A stretch of 64,000 bases of DNA from Corynebacterium gerontici (lineage in GTDB: Bacteria > Actinomycetota > Actinomycetes > Mycobacteriales > Mycobacteriaceae), in assembly GCF_003813985.1 (NCBI RefSeq), contig NZ_CP033897.1, forward strand, positions 1,922,001-1,986,000, in the 5' to 3' direction. Each line of letters starts with the position of its first letter. The stretch's first letter is position 1. The position numbers were made by a program, and so were the translations under genes. Positions 43,620 through 52,611 of this stretch are shown piece after piece. The notes below the pieces were generated by a model. The model saw only the letters and a list, made by a program, of their open reading frames with translations. It was not told the DNA's origin and made no database searches.

Positions 43620-44473
43620 TGCCGTCGTCAAGCCTCATCATCGACGAACGCGCGCTGACTTCCATCGCCAAGGCCGCTGTGCTCTCGGTTCCCGGAACCA
43701 CCGCAGTATCTAAGGTGGCAGGAAGGAATCTTCCGCGCGTAGATGTGCGCTTGGATTCCGAACGCAAAGCGGCCAACGTGGAAGCGTTCATCGCTGCCAC
43801 CTGGCCTAGCCCCGTCACTGATCTCACCGGTGTAGTCCGCGAAGCCATCACCCGCTGGCTGGACGAATACGCGGGTGTTGAAGCATTGCGTGTCAATGTA
43901 ATCGTCAGCGAGCTTGTTCACGGTCCACGCATCAGCGAATTCGCACTCTCTACTCCTCCGCAGCTCTTTCATCCGGCAGCGCGCGAACTGCCCGTGATCG
44001 AACCGACTGTGCAGCAGAAAGTAGCGGAGCCTTTTGAGCCAGTTGTGTCCCAAAAGCTCAAAAACGTTGCCGAGCCCAAAGTGCGCCGTGGGGTGAAGAA
44101 GCCATTTAAGCCGCGCGTTCACAAGGTCTTGGAAGCAGTCGCGGAACCACGAGTGCAACAGAAGAACACCGCTCGCGTTAGCGAACCGCGCGTTCACCAA
44201 GCACACACGGCTCGTGTGATTGAACCAAAAATTAACACTGTTTTGGATACAGTCGCCGAACCCACGATCGCTGACTACCGCGTGAAACAGCACGTTCTCA
44301 AACCCGCCGTTGCTCCCGGAGTGCCGGAAGTTGAGGTTCGTGTGCCCGAACAACAGCCACTGCTCGAAGCGAAAGCTCCTCGGCCAGTGGAACTGATGCC
44401 AATTCGAGTAAACCCAGTGGATCCTCAGCGTGGGTTCGTCCAACACAAGGTTGAAGGAGGCTCCCGTGGCTGA
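43619..44473 (+). CDS. Asp23/Gls24 family protein with a repeat-rich C-terminus
   Basis: The first 115 residues of 284 form an Asp23-like domain (LIIDERALTSIAKAAVLSVPGTTAVSKVAG, VDVRLDSERKAANVEAFIA, VNVIVSELV). The remainder (about 125-260) is an odd string of degenerate 10- to 14-residue units of the form EPxVxQK, KPxVHKV, EPRVHQ and EPKINTV, alternating Pro-Lys-Val and likely extended. I do not know this repeat. It could be a rigid arm that links the membrane platform to other partners. Confidence 0.8.
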   Translation: MPSSSLIIDERALTSIAKAAVLSVPGTTAVSKVAGRNLPRVDVRLDSERKAANVEAFIAATWPSPVTDLTGVVREAITRWLDEYAGVEALRVNVIVSELVHGPRISEFALSTPPQLFHPAARELPVIEPTVQQKVAEPFEPVVSQKLKNVAEPKVRRGVKKPFKPRVHKVLEAVAEPRVQQKNTARVSEPRVHQAHTARVIEPKINTVLDTVAEPTIADYRVKQHVLKPAVAPGVPEVEVRVPEQQPLLEAKAPRPVELMPIRVNPVDPQRGFVQHKVEGGSRG

Positions 44474-45116
44474 AGCCAATACTGAGGCGTTGCCGGTCAT
44501 CACTCAGGAAGATCCCGCAAAGGCTCCCGCTGCGCAACCGGAAGTAGCGCAGCAGCAACGCGGAGGCGATGCCCGCGTGGAAAAGAAGTTCCTCAAGGGC
44601 AACCCTGCGGTTCGGTGGTTAATGATTCTGTTTTCCCTCATACTCCTCGCCCTCGCCTTCGTGTGCGGGCGTGAGCTGTGGTGGGTAAGGCGCCAGGACA
44701 ATGAAGCTCAGGCTTGGATCCGCCCCGCCCTTGACTGGGTAGCCAACCTCGGCCACCAAGGTTGGTTCTTCCCCGCAGGCATCGCCATCGGGGTACTCGG
44801 CGTAGTCTTGCTGATTCTCTCGCTGAAACCAGCACCACCCAAGTATGTTGCCTCTGCTGCTGGGGTGCACACTCACGTGTACATGCGCCCTATCGACATC
44901 GCGCGCCGCAGCACAGCCGTGGCTCAGCGAGTCGCAGGGGTTTACGATGCTGAAACGGTAGTCAACCGGAAAGCAACCAAAGTGACGGTGAACGTCACTG
45001 GTAGCAATGCGCCGGATTTGGCTCAGCGGGTGCAGCAAGAGGTGCAGGCGCACGTCGGCAAGCTAGCTACCAACCCACGGGTCCGAGTAAACGTGCGAAA
45101 GGAAGATGCAGAATGA
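44466..45116 (+). CDS. Membrane protein of the Asp23-type operon (DUF6286-like)
   Basis: The GTG at 44466, with GAAGGAGG upstream, gives 216 residues: a disordered N-terminus, two membrane helices (about 49-68 and 95-117) and a cytoplasmic domain with VAQRVAGVYDAETVVNRKATKVTVNVTGSNAPDLAQRVQQEVQAHV. The domain resembles the ribbon-helix core of AmaP/Asp23 partners. It overlaps its upstream neighbour by 8 bases and the downstream gene by 4. Confidence 0.8.
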   Translation: MAEANTEALPVITQEDPAKAPAAQPEVAQQQRGGDARVEKKFLKGNPAVRWLMILFSLILLALAFVCGRELWWVRRQDNEAQAWIRPALDWVANLGHQGWFFPAGIAIGVLGVVLLILSLKPAPPKYVASAAGVHTHVYMRPIDIARRSTAVAQRVAGVYDAETVVNRKATKVTVNVTGSNAPDLAQRVQQEVQAHVGKLATNPRVRVNVRKEDAE

Positions 45117-45667
45117 AACGATCAACAGCCTTCGTCGGCCGTATTGTGACCTTCCTCCTCGCGCTGGCCCTCATCGCATTGAGCGTGTGGTCGATTGCCT
45201 ACCACTACAACGTCAAAGAAGCTGAACAGGTCACCGACGCAGCAAACTTCGAATCCTGGAATCAGCTTTATGAACAGTCTTGGTACAGCTATCTACTCTT
45301 CGGCCTGACTGTGGGTCTGGGCCTGCTCGGATTGTGGATCCTCATTGCTAACCTTCGCCTCAACCGCATTAGCCGGGTCAATGTGGAAAAGCAGGGAGCA
45401 ACCCGCTCAGCAGTAGCACTCGATCAGGTCGCCGACATGACCGCCGAGGTTTTGGAACAAACTCCCGGCGTGGTGCAATCCAAGGGCAGCGCGATCGATA
45501 ACAAACGAGAGCGAATCATCCGCATCACCACAACCATCGAACCTCACGCGAGCACCGACCTTGTGGAGGCTGCTCATCAACAAGCTGAACGGGATATTCG
45601 CACCGCGCTGCCCAACCTGGACGTGCGCACAGAATACCGTTTACACGTGCAACAGCCTCAAATGTAG
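45113..45667 (+). CDS. AmaP-like Asp23 membrane anchor
   Basis: The 184-residue protein has two membrane helices (about 8-28 and 60-80) and a C-terminal domain with LDQVADMTAEVLEQTPGVVQSKGSAIDNKRERIIRITTTIEPHASTDLVEAAHQQAERDIRTALP, the layout of AmaP (alkaline shock response membrane anchor). In Staphylococcus AmaP ties Asp23 to the membrane, and the same role is expected here. It is the last gene of the operon. Confidence 0.82.
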   Translation: MKRSTAFVGRIVTFLLALALIALSVWSIAYHYNVKEAEQVTDAANFESWNQLYEQSWYSYLLFGLTVGLGLLGLWILIANLRLNRISRVNVEKQGATRSAVALDQVADMTAEVLEQTPGVVQSKGSAIDNKRERIIRITTTIEPHASTDLVEAAHQQAERDIRTALPNLDVRTEYRLHVQQPQM

Positions 45668-45678
45668 GCTCACTCACG

Positions 45679-45721
45679 CCAAAAATCCGTCAGGTAAGCT
45701 CCATGCACCTTGGCGGATTTT
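45679..45721. terminator. Terminator between the Asp23-type operon and the DUF421 gene
   Basis: AAAATCCGTCA pairs with TGGCGGATTTT with one G-T pair, and T-rich sequence lies on both sides. It serves converging genes. Confidence 0.7.
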
Positions 45722-45726
45722 CGCGT

Positions 45727-46278
45727 TTAAGGGTAAAGCGACTCGACCCCTGCCACACCCTTGAGCAATTCGGGATCAATAGCTGTACCCGTTCGGATCA
45801 CTGTGAGCTCACCGGTAGGTTCCAAAATCATGCACTGCACCTGCGCCATGGTGGGGATGCCAGCCTTACGAACCGCAAACCGTATGTCGCTGCGATTCAT
45901 GTGACTCTTGTGCAGTTGCTTCTCCACGACCTTGCCATGAGCCACCACAACCCTCGCGCGCCCATCCAGCGCTTGGCGAATTCCGTTGACGGAGCGGATC
46001 GTGCCGAACATCGCCTCCAGACCCATCAGGGTGATCAAACCGATGATGCCGGCAGCGAGCGTCGGCGGATGGCCTACAATCACACGCCCAGCAACAGCGC
46101 CAAACATCACGATCACTACCGCATCGAAGGCCGTCATTCGCGCTAGAACGCGAGGGCCGAAAAGATGTACCAAGCCTAGAAAAGTGATGTAAATGGCAAC
46201 ACCGGCGAGGATGACGACCGGGATCCGCCAAAGCTCAATGGTCATTTGCTCGACGATGAGCCGCTTAAACTCCTCCAT
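45727..46278 (-). CDS. DUF421/YetF-like membrane protein
   Basis: The 183-residue protein has three N-terminal membrane segments (ELWRIPVVILAGVAIYITFLGLVHLFG, TAFDAVVIVMFGAVAGRVIVG, LAAGIIGLITLMGLEAMFG) and a cytoplasmic domain with ARVVVAHGKVVEKQLHKSHMNRSDIRFAVRKAGI, the signature of DUF421/YetF proteins. Their role is unclear; some affect spore or envelope properties. The ATG at 46278 lies 8 bases after TACAGT, with no Shine-Dalgarno sequence, so it may be leaderless. Its 5' end lies close to the 3' end of the next gene. Confidence 0.85.
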   Translation of the reverse strand: MEEFKRLIVEQMTIELWRIPVVILAGVAIYITFLGLVHLFGPRVLARMTAFDAVVIVMFGAVAGRVIVGHPPTLAAGIIGLITLMGLEAMFGTIRSVNGIRQALDGRARVVVAHGKVVEKQLHKSHMNRSDIRFAVRKAGIPTMAQVQCMILEPTGELTVIRTGTAIDPELLKGVAGVESLYP

Positions 46279-46306
46279 GCTGTTTAACTGTACCGCTGTG
46301 GCACAA

Positions 46307-46906
46307 TCAAAAAGACATAAGTCCTTGGACAATCCCACAGTTGCGACCACCAAGCATCATAACCTCGCCCAGCGCTAGAGCTCCCGGAGTATCCCGAAGC
46401 CGAAGTATTTCGGTGGCTCTGCGGCCTTGGAACCAGAGCGTGCTCCCGGTGGCACTAATTAGCGCGATGCATTCCGAAGTTTTCACGAGCTGGTTATTCG
46501 TACCCGCTGGACGGATACTCTTCACACGCCCGTAGGCGTAACGATGCAAGTTCGAATCAACTAACACCAGTTCATTACCAACTTCCGCCGATCCAACACT
46601 GTTGTATCGCCACATGCTCGGGGCTGATCCCTCACGCAAGATCGCTACCGATTGGGCGTTCACGATCACCTCCGCGGAGCACGTGCGCAGATAATAGGCT
46701 GCGTCTACGGGGAAATCTGCGCCATTTGGAAGGCGGGCCATGTAGCGGCTGGCCAGTGCTTGGCAGACATGGAGGAATTCTTCGTCGCTGGCGCCTGGCC
46801 CGCCGTGGTGATTTTCAACCTGCATGAGGAGCTGGGTGATGCTCAGGTCCGGTTGGCCTGCCCACGCATCTGCTAAAGCTCGAATCACACTGTCTTGAGA
46901 GGGCAC
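46307..46906 (-). CDS. Hypothetical 199-residue protein
   Basis: Not recognised. It is soluble, with an alpha-helical N-terminal third (VIRALADAWAGQPDLSITQLLMQVENH, EEFLHVCQALASRYM) and a beta-rich remainder (AEVIVNAQSVAILREGSAPSMWRYNSV, GNELVLVDSNLHRYAYGRVKSIRPAG). The GTG at 46906 follows TAATCT by 6 bases, so it is likely leaderless. Codon use looks normal for the window, and similar proteins are plausible core corynebacterial genes next to tuf. Confidence 0.7.
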   Translation of the reverse strand: MPSQDSVIRALADAWAGQPDLSITQLLMQVENHHGGPGASDEEFLHVCQALASRYMARLPNGADFPVDAAYYLRTCSAEVIVNAQSVAILREGSAPSMWRYNSVGSAEVGNELVLVDSNLHRYAYGRVKSIRPAGTNNQLVKTSECIALISATGSTLWFQGRRATEILRLRDTPGALALGEVMMLGGRNCGIVQGLMSF

Positions 46907-46929
46907 CAGTTTAGATTACGGGAAATGCA

Positions 46930-46961
46930 AAAACACCCAAACCGTGTGGCTTGGGTGTTTT
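46930..46961 (-). terminator. tuf terminator
   Basis: AAAACACCCAA and TTGGGTGTTTT form a perfect 11-bp stem with a 10-base loop, with T-rich sequence on the minus strand. It is 35 bases past the tuf stop. Confidence 0.9.
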
Positions 46962-46995
46962 GATGATCGCTAGCGTCTAGCGAAGATTCATCAGA

Positions 46996-48186
46996 TTACT
47001 TGATGATCTTGGTAACGCGGCCAGCGCCGACGGTGCGGGAGCCTTCGCGGATAGCGAAGCGCAGGCCCTCGTCCATAGCGACAGGCTGGATCAGGGTGAC
47101 GGACATGTCGACGTTGTCGCCAGGCATAACCATCTCGGTGCCCTCAGGGAGCTTCACAACACCGGTAACGTCGGTGGTGCGGAAGTAGAACTGAGGACGG
47201 TAGTTGTCGAAGAACGGGGTGTGGCGGCCGCCCTCGTCCTTGGACAGGACGTACACGGAGCCTTCGAACTCGGTGTGAGGAGTGTAAGCGCCGGGCTTAA
47301 CAACAACCTGACCGCGCTCAACGTCTTCGCGCTTCAGACCACGGAGCAGCAGACCACAGTTGTCGCCAGCCTCGGTGTAGTCCAGCAGCTTGCGGAACAT
47401 CTCGATACCGGTAACGGTGGTCTTGGTGGACTTCTCGCGGATACCGATGATCTCGACGTCTTCGTTCACATTGAGCTGACCGCGCTCAACACGACCGGTC
47501 ACAACAGTACCGCGGCCGGTGATGGTGAAGATGTCCTCGATGGGCATCAGGAAGGGCTTGTCGGTCTCGCGCTCAGGATCCGGGATGGAGTCATCGCAAG
47601 CCTGCATGAGCTCGACGATGGACTGGGTCCACTTCTCGTCGCCCTCAAGAGCCTTCAGAGCGGAGATGTGAACGATGGGGGCTTCCTCATCGTAGTCCTG
47701 CTCAGCGAGCAGCTCACGGATTTCCATCTCAACGAGCTCGATGATTTCCTCATCGTCAACCATGTCGCACTTGTTCAGTGCAACGAGGATGTAAGGAACG
47801 CCCACCTGGCGAGCGAGCAGCACGTGCTCACGGGTCTGGGGCATGGGGCCGTCGGTAGCGGCAACCACGAGGATTGCGCCGTCCATCTGAGCGGCACCGG
47901 TAATCATGTTCTTGATGTAGTCAGCGTGGCCGGGGGCGTCCACGTGTGCGTAGTGGCGCTTCTCGGTCTGGTACTCCACGTGGGAGATGTTGATGGTGAT
48001 GCCACGCTCTTTCTCTTCCGGTGCCTTGTCGATGGCATCGAAAGCGAAAGCCTGGTTCAGGTCTGGGTAGGTGTCAGCCAGAACCTTGGTGATAGCAGCG
48101 GTAGTGGTGGTCTTGCCGTGGTCGACGTGACCGATGGTACCGATGTTAACGTGCGGCTTAGTACGCTCGAACTTAGCCTTTGCCAC
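46996..48186 (-). CDS. tuf: Elongation factor Tu
   Basis: EF-Tu carries aminoacyl-tRNA to the ribosome. The 396-residue protein has the P-loop [42 protein letters not shown], and the domain 2/3 signatures [17 protein letters not shown] and the final GRVTKIIK. The start is GTG at 48186 after a perfect AGGAGG. It is separated from fusA by 309 bases, so it probably has its own promoter as well as readthrough from fusA. Confidence 0.99.
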   Translation of the reverse strand: MAKAKFERTKPHVNIGTIGHVDHGKTTTTAAITKVLADTYPDLNQAFAFDAIDKAPEEKERGITINISHVEYQTEKRHYAHVDAPGHADYIKNMITGAAQMDGAILVVAATDGPMPQTREHVLLARQVGVPYILVALNKCDMVDDEEIIELVEMEIRELLAEQDYDEEAPIVHISALKALEGDEKWTQSIVELMQACDDSIPDPERETDKPFLMPIEDIFTITGRGTVVTGRVERGQLNVNEDVEIIGIREKSTKTTVTGIEMFRKLLDYTEAGDNCGLLLRGLKREDVERGQVVVKPGAYTPHTEFEGSVYVLSKDEGGRHTPFFDNYRPQFYFRTTDVTGVVKLPEGTEMVMPGDNVDMSVTLIQPVAMDEGLRFAIREGSRTVGAGRVTKIIK

Positions 48187-48495
48187 TATATGTCCTCCTG
48201 GACTTCGTGGTGGCTACGATTCCGCAGCCACGATGTTGACAGTTCCTGTACGTTCTGGCCGCTAATTCGGCAGCCTGGCAGTACAGTGATTACAAATGTG
48301 CCAGTTACATGATCCTAGGGTGCATGATGAGTTTTTTCAAACCCAATCCTTTTCCCAAGGATCTGCGGTGAGGTAACGGCCAGTTCAAGTCTCGTATCTC
48401 CTTCGAAACTTCAACAGGCCCCTACCCCACTATCTGGCGAAAAATGAGGTTGGGGGGGGGCGTCGAAAAGCTTTTCGACGCCCACGGGGTGCCTC
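48187..48495 (-). other. fusA-tuf intergenic region
   Basis: It holds the tuf leader and ribosome site (AGGAGG at 48191-48197), a run of seven or more G, and the perfect 26-bp repeat palindrome next to the fusA stop. No gene was seen. Confidence 0.6.
48458..48483. repeat. 26-bp perfect palindrome built from two head-to-head repeat copies
   Basis: The half-sites are CGTCGAAAAG (48461-48470) and CTTTTCGACG (48471-48480), flanked by GGG and CCC, making 13+13 bases of perfect dyad symmetry. It lies 13 bases past the fusA stop. As RNA it could fold into a stem with a tiny loop; as DNA it is a symmetric protein-binding-type site. It contains two of the 15 GCTTTTCGACG copies. Confidence 0.85.
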
Positions 48496-50622
48496 TTAGG
48501 CGTTGCCGTTGCGCTCGGCAACGATCTCGTCTGCCACGTTCTTCGGAACTTCAGCGTAGGAGTCGAAGATCATGGTGTAGTTTGCGCGACCCTGGGTCTT
48601 GGAACGCAGGTCACCAACGTAACCGAACATCTCGGACAGCGGCACCTTGGCCTTCACAACCTTGGCACCGGCGCGATCCTCCATGGCGGACATTTCACCA
48701 CGGCGAGAGTTGATGTCGCCGATCACGTCACCCATGTAGTCCTCAGGGGTGGTGACCTCAACGGCCATAACGGGCTCCAGCAGCACAGGCTTTGCCTTTG
48801 CCACAGCTTCCTTCAGAGCCTGCGAACCCGCAAGCTTGAAGGCCATTTCGGAGGAGTCCACTTCGTGGTAAGCACCATCGAGCACGGTGGCCTTGATGTT
48901 CACCAGCGGGTAGCCAGCGAGGTAGCCGTACTGCATGGCGTCCTGGATACCAGCGTCCACGGAAGGAATGTATTCCTTGGGGATGCGACCACCGGTAACG
49001 GCGTTCTCGAACTTGTAGATGGCGGACTCGCCCTCTTCGAGGGTCTCTGCATCGGGAGCGTAGGGCTCCAGAGCAATGATGACCTTCGCGAACTGGCCGG
49101 AACCACCGGTCTGCTTCTTGTGGGTGTACTCGAGCTTCTCCACGGGCTTGCGGATGGTCTCGCGGTACGCAACCTGGGGGTTACCCACGTTTGCTTCCAC
49201 CTTGAACTCGCGCTTCATGCGGTCCACGAGCACGTCGAGGTGGAGCTCGCCCATGCCGCCGATCACGGTCTGGCCGGACTCTTCATCCAGCTCAACTGTG
49301 AAGGTCGGGTCCTCTTCGGCGAGTTTCTGGATGGCAACGCCGAGCTTCTCCTGGTCAGACTTGGTCTTCGGCTCGATGGACACCTTGATCACGGGATCCG
49401 GGAAGTCCATAGACTCAAGGATGATCTGGTCGTTCTTATCGCAAAGGGTGTCACCAGTGGTGGTGTCCTTCAGGCCAATGAACGCGTAGATGTTACCTGC
49501 GCGAGCCTCGGAGACAGGGTTCTCCTTGTTGGCGTGCATTTGGAAGAGCTTGCCGATGCGCTCGTTCTTGCCCTTGGTGGAGTTCGCCACCTGAGCTCCC
49601 GGCTCAACGATGCCGGAGTACACACGCACGAAGGTGAGCTTGCCGAAGAATGGGTGAGCAGCAATCTTGAAGGCGAGAGCCGAGAAAGGCTCGTCCACGG
49701 AAGGCTTGCGCACCAGTTCCTTGGCCTCGTCGTTGACAGCGTGGCCGTGAACCTCGCCGATGTCCAGCGGGGTAGGCAGGTAGTCAATGACGGCGTCCAG
49801 CAGGGGCTGCACGCCCTTGTTGCGGTAGGCGGTACCGCAGAGCACAGGGTAGACCTCAGAGTTCACGGTCATCTTGCGAATGCCGGCCTTGAGCTCCTCG
49901 ATGGTGAGTTCCTCGCCACCGAAGTACTTCTCCATGAGCTCTTCGTCGGACTCAGCTACGGTTTCCACGAGCTTCTCGCGGTACTCGGCTGCCTTGTCGG
50001 CCAGATCAGCCGGGATCTCCTCGATGGTGGGCTCGGCGCCGGTCTCAACCTTGCCGCGCCAGGTGATGGCCTTCATTTCGAGCAGGTCCACAACGCCGTC
50101 GAAGTCATCTTCAGCGCCGATAGGAAGCTGCATCACCAAGGGCTTAGCGCCGAGGCGATCGATGATGGTCTGCACGGTGTAGTAGAAGTCTGCACCGAGC
50201 TTGTCCATCTTGTTCACGAAGCAGATACGGGGAACGTCATACTTTGCAGCCTGACGCCACACCTGCTCGGACTGAGGCTCCACGCCTTCCTTGCCGTCGA
50301 ACACGGCAACGGCACCATCGAGCACGCGCAGCGAGCGCTCCACCTCAACGGTGAAGTCTACGTGGCCGGGGGTGTCGATGATGTTGATCTGGTTGCCCTC
50401 CCAGAAGCAGGTCACGGCAGCCGAGGTAATGGTGATGCCGCGTTCCTTCTCCTGCTCCATCCAGTCAGTGGTGGACTGACCGTCGTGAGTCTCGCCAACC
50501 TTGCGGTTGATACCGGTGTAGAAGAGGATGCGTTCGGTGGTCGTGGTCTTACCAGCATCGATGTGGGCCATGATGCCGATATTGCGAACCTTGTTGAGGT
50601 CCTTAAGCACTTCTTGTGCCAC
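48496..50622 (-). CDS. fusA: Elongation factor G
   Basis: EF-G drives translocation. The 708-residue protein has the P-loop [76 protein letters not shown], and the domain IV motif with a C-terminal [27 protein letters not shown]. The GTG start at 50622 follows AGGGA. It is part of the rpsL-rpsG-fusA operon but 213 bases from rpsG. Confidence 0.99.
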   Translation of the reverse strand: MAQEVLKDLNKVRNIGIMAHIDAGKTTTTERILFYTGINRKVGETHDGQSTTDWMEQEKERGITITSAAVTCFWEGNQINIIDTPGHVDFTVEVERSLRVLDGAVAVFDGKEGVEPQSEQVWRQAAKYDVPRICFVNKMDKLGADFYYTVQTIIDRLGAKPLVMQLPIGAEDDFDGVVDLLEMKAITWRGKVETGAEPTIEEIPADLADKAAEYREKLVETVAESDEELMEKYFGGEELTIEELKAGIRKMTVNSEVYPVLCGTAYRNKGVQPLLDAVIDYLPTPLDIGEVHGHAVNDEAKELVRKPSVDEPFSALAFKIAAHPFFGKLTFVRVYSGIVEPGAQVANSTKGKNERIGKLFQMHANKENPVSEARAGNIYAFIGLKDTTTGDTLCDKNDQIILESMDFPDPVIKVSIEPKTKSDQEKLGVAIQKLAEEDPTFTVELDEESGQTVIGGMGELHLDVLVDRMKREFKVEANVGNPQVAYRETIRKPVEKLEYTHKKQTGGSGQFAKVIIALEPYAPDAETLEEGESAIYKFENAVTGGRIPKEYIPSVDAGIQDAMQYGYLAGYPLVNIKATVLDGAYHEVDSSEMAFKLAGSQALKEAVAKAKPVLLEPVMAVEVTTPEDYMGDVIGDINSRRGEMSAMEDRAGAKVVKAKVPLSEMFGYVGDLRSKTQGRANYTMIFDSYAEVPKNVADEIVAERNGNA

Positions 50623-50835
50623 GTTATTCCCTAACTTGTGTAGCGGTTAGCCGAAGAATTTTCGGCTTACACGGATAGTGTTTCGTCTCAATGCTGCCAG
50701 GTTTGTTGGACTTCCGCCCGACGAACCTGAATGTACAGCCTTGAATAGCGTTGTAGCCCAGCCGATGCAAGGCGAATAGGCACCGCGTGGGCGCTCGCCG
50801 CGATCGAGTGGGCTCGACAACGCATTTGGTGCGAA

Positions 50836-51303
50836 TTACCAGCGGTAGTGGGCGAAGGCGCGGTTGGCCTCTGCCATCTTGTGGGTGTCCTCGCGACGCT
50901 TCACGGAAGCGCCGAGGCCGTTCGCAGCATCGAGGATCTCGTTGGCGAGACGCTCAACCATGGTGTTCTCGCGACGCTGGCGGGTGAAGTTCACCAACCA
51001 ACGCAGTGCCAAGGTGTTGGCACGAGCGGGACGAACATCCACGGGCACCTGGTAGGTAGCGCCACCGACGCGGCGGGAGCGAACCTCGAGGTCGGGCTTG
51101 ATGTTGCCGAGAGCCTTCTCCAGGGTGAGCACCGGATCAGTGCCGGTCTTCTCCTTGCAGATGTCCAACGCGCCGTAGACAATGCGCTGAGCGGTGGACT
51201 TCTTGCCGTCGAGAAGCACCTTGTTCACGAGCTGGGTTACAACCTCAGAGCCGTAGACAGGATCCTTGATTACTGGACGCTTGGGAGCTGCATTCTTACG
51301 CAT
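50836..51303 (-). CDS. rpsG: 30S ribosomal protein S7
   Basis: S7 nucleates the head of the 30S subunit and contacts E-site tRNA. The 155-residue protein has [57 protein letters not shown] and the C-terminal [15 protein letters not shown]. It starts 3 bases after rpsL. Confidence 0.99.
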   Translation of the reverse strand: MRKNAAPKRPVIKDPVYGSEVVTQLVNKVLLDGKKSTAQRIVYGALDICKEKTGTDPVLTLEKALGNIKPDLEVRSRRVGGATYQVPVDVRPARANTLALRWLVNFTRQRRENTMVERLANEILDAANGLGASVKRREDTHKMAEANRAFAHYRW

Positions 51304-51306
51304 TGA

Positions 51307-51678
51307 TTACTTCTCCTTCTTTGCGCCGTAACGGGAACGGGCCTGCTTGCGGTCCTTCACACCCTGGGTATCGAGTGCGCCACGGATGATCTTGTAGCGA
51401 ACACCGGGGAGGTCCTTCACACGACCACCACGAACGAGCACCATGGAGTGCTCCTGGAGGTTGTGACCCTCACCGGGGATGTAAGCGGAAACTTCGATGC
51501 CGGAGGTCAGGCGAACACGCGCGACCTTACGCAGAGCGGAGTTCGGCTTCTTCGGCGTGGTGGTGTACACACGGGTGCACACGCCACGACGCTGAGGCGA
51601 GCCCTTCAGAGCCGCGGTCTTGACCTTAGCGGTCTTATCGTGGCGACCCTTGCGGACCAGCTGTTGAATAGTAGGCAT
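51307..51678 (-). CDS. rpsL: 30S ribosomal protein S12
   Basis: S12 sits at the decoding centre. The 123-residue protein has [30 protein letters not shown] and [27 protein letters not shown]. Lysines at the two positions where streptomycin-resistance changes occur (PKKPNS and GRVKDLP) are wild type. It is the first gene of the operon, with a long leader of about 170 bases. Confidence 0.99.
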   Translation of the reverse strand: MPTIQQLVRKGRHDKTAKVKTAALKGSPQRRGVCTRVYTTTPKKPNSALRKVARVRLTSGIEVSAYIPGEGHNLQEHSMVLVRGGRVKDLPGVRYKIIRGALDTQGVKDRKQARSRYGAKKEK

Positions 51679-51854
51679 AAACCATCCTTCTAAAACATGG
51701 CCGGCCCCCCGCAGACAGCTACTTGGGTACCCGGTGGGGCGATAGTGCTGGAGCTACGAAGAACGTACGAGCGTAGACGCCAATGCCTTTGACGTCAGCC
51801 GACCGTGATGACTTGTAGAGATTCTGTGGTCAAATGCCACAGAGCCAAAGATTC

Positions 51855-51883
51855 AACTTACCCCAGCCCAATAGGAGAGTCAA
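51855..51883 (-). promoter_or_regulatory. Promoter of the rpsL-rpsG-fusA operon
   Basis: On the minus strand TTGACT (51883-51878) and TAAGTT (51860-51855) are separated by exactly 17 bases. Transcription would begin near 51848, leaving a leader of about 170 bases before rpsL. Confidence 0.65.
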
Positions 51884-51908
51884 TGTGCATTAGGGGCAAA
51901 TCGTACAC

Positions 51909-52433
51909 TTAACGGCTGAGCCACTCCGACATTTGCAGCTCGAGTTTCAAATCACCTAGTTCATCCAACACCTCGACCATCGCATCGTTCACCCGGATGG
52001 TGTGCGCTCCAGCATTGACCTCGAATACACCTGGTGACACTTCAATCGCCGGACGCCTGAGAATTCCGTTGCCTACATACCCCTGGTAAAGCAACCCCTC
52101 GGGTGTAACACAGATGGACACATAATCTGTTCCATCTGTGCCCGCATAGGCATATTCCCCATGGCAATGGGTTACTGAGTTGATGAGGTGATTCCACTCT
52201 TGGGCCGGCACTGCGGCGGGCGTAGAAGCTTGGCTCTGAGCACTGGAAGGCACCGGTTCCTTGAGTGTTGCGATAGTGCCGGCCTTTAGTTCCATCTCAG
52301 TGGAGTGTTTCAGCTTTCCACTGAAAAAATATCCTCCAACCAGCACTAATGCGAGTACCGTGCAGATCAATGGCAGCAGTACCGCGAACATCGATCTGAG
52401 GGCTCGGCGAGCCCCCTGTCCGCCCTCCTGCAA
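51909..52433 (-). CDS. Membrane-anchored extracellular protein, paralogue of the 57100 protein
   Basis: The 174-residue protein starts at TTG 52433 behind AAGGAG. A basic N-terminus and one membrane helix (about 15-38) lead to an external domain: EWNHLINSVTHCHGEYAYAGTDGTDYVSICVTPEG near 78-112, then a beta-rich end with VNAGAHTIRVNDAMVEVLDELGDLKLELQMSEW. The same order (W-x-x-L-x-NS-x-T-x-C, YAGT-G-DY-S-C, G-x-x-x-V-x-A-x-x-x-x-I) occurs in the protein at 57100, so they are paralogues with two conserved cysteines that may form a disulphide. No family is known to me. Its gene is divergent from the rRNA methyltransferase gene. Confidence 0.72.
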   Translation of the reverse strand: MQEGGQGARRALRSMFAVLLPLICTVLALVLVGGYFFSGKLKHSTEMELKAGTIATLKEPVPSSAQSQASTPAAVPAQEWNHLINSVTHCHGEYAYAGTDGTDYVSICVTPEGLLYQGYVGNGILRRPAIEVSPGVFEVNAGAHTIRVNDAMVEVLDELGDLKLELQMSEWLSR

Positions 52434-52611
52434 CGCTCCGCACTCCTTCGTATGATTACCGTCCTACCGCGATCTGTTCCACATACACAATTACTAGGAA
52501 TGAAAAGGTTTTGCACATCGCTACGGGCAATCAAAACGTTTCTTCACTTCAGATTGTTCCCCCTGCACTACCCCCGCAGTGTGGTATACGGTATCCGGTA
52601 GGCTTCTGCCT

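Noticed and set aside
48865..50634. Long plus-strand open frame (about 589 codons) opposite fusA
   Set aside because: It is fully antisense to EF-G and rich in Leu/Val/His/Gly, a typical shadow of strongly biased codons; no family pattern is visible.
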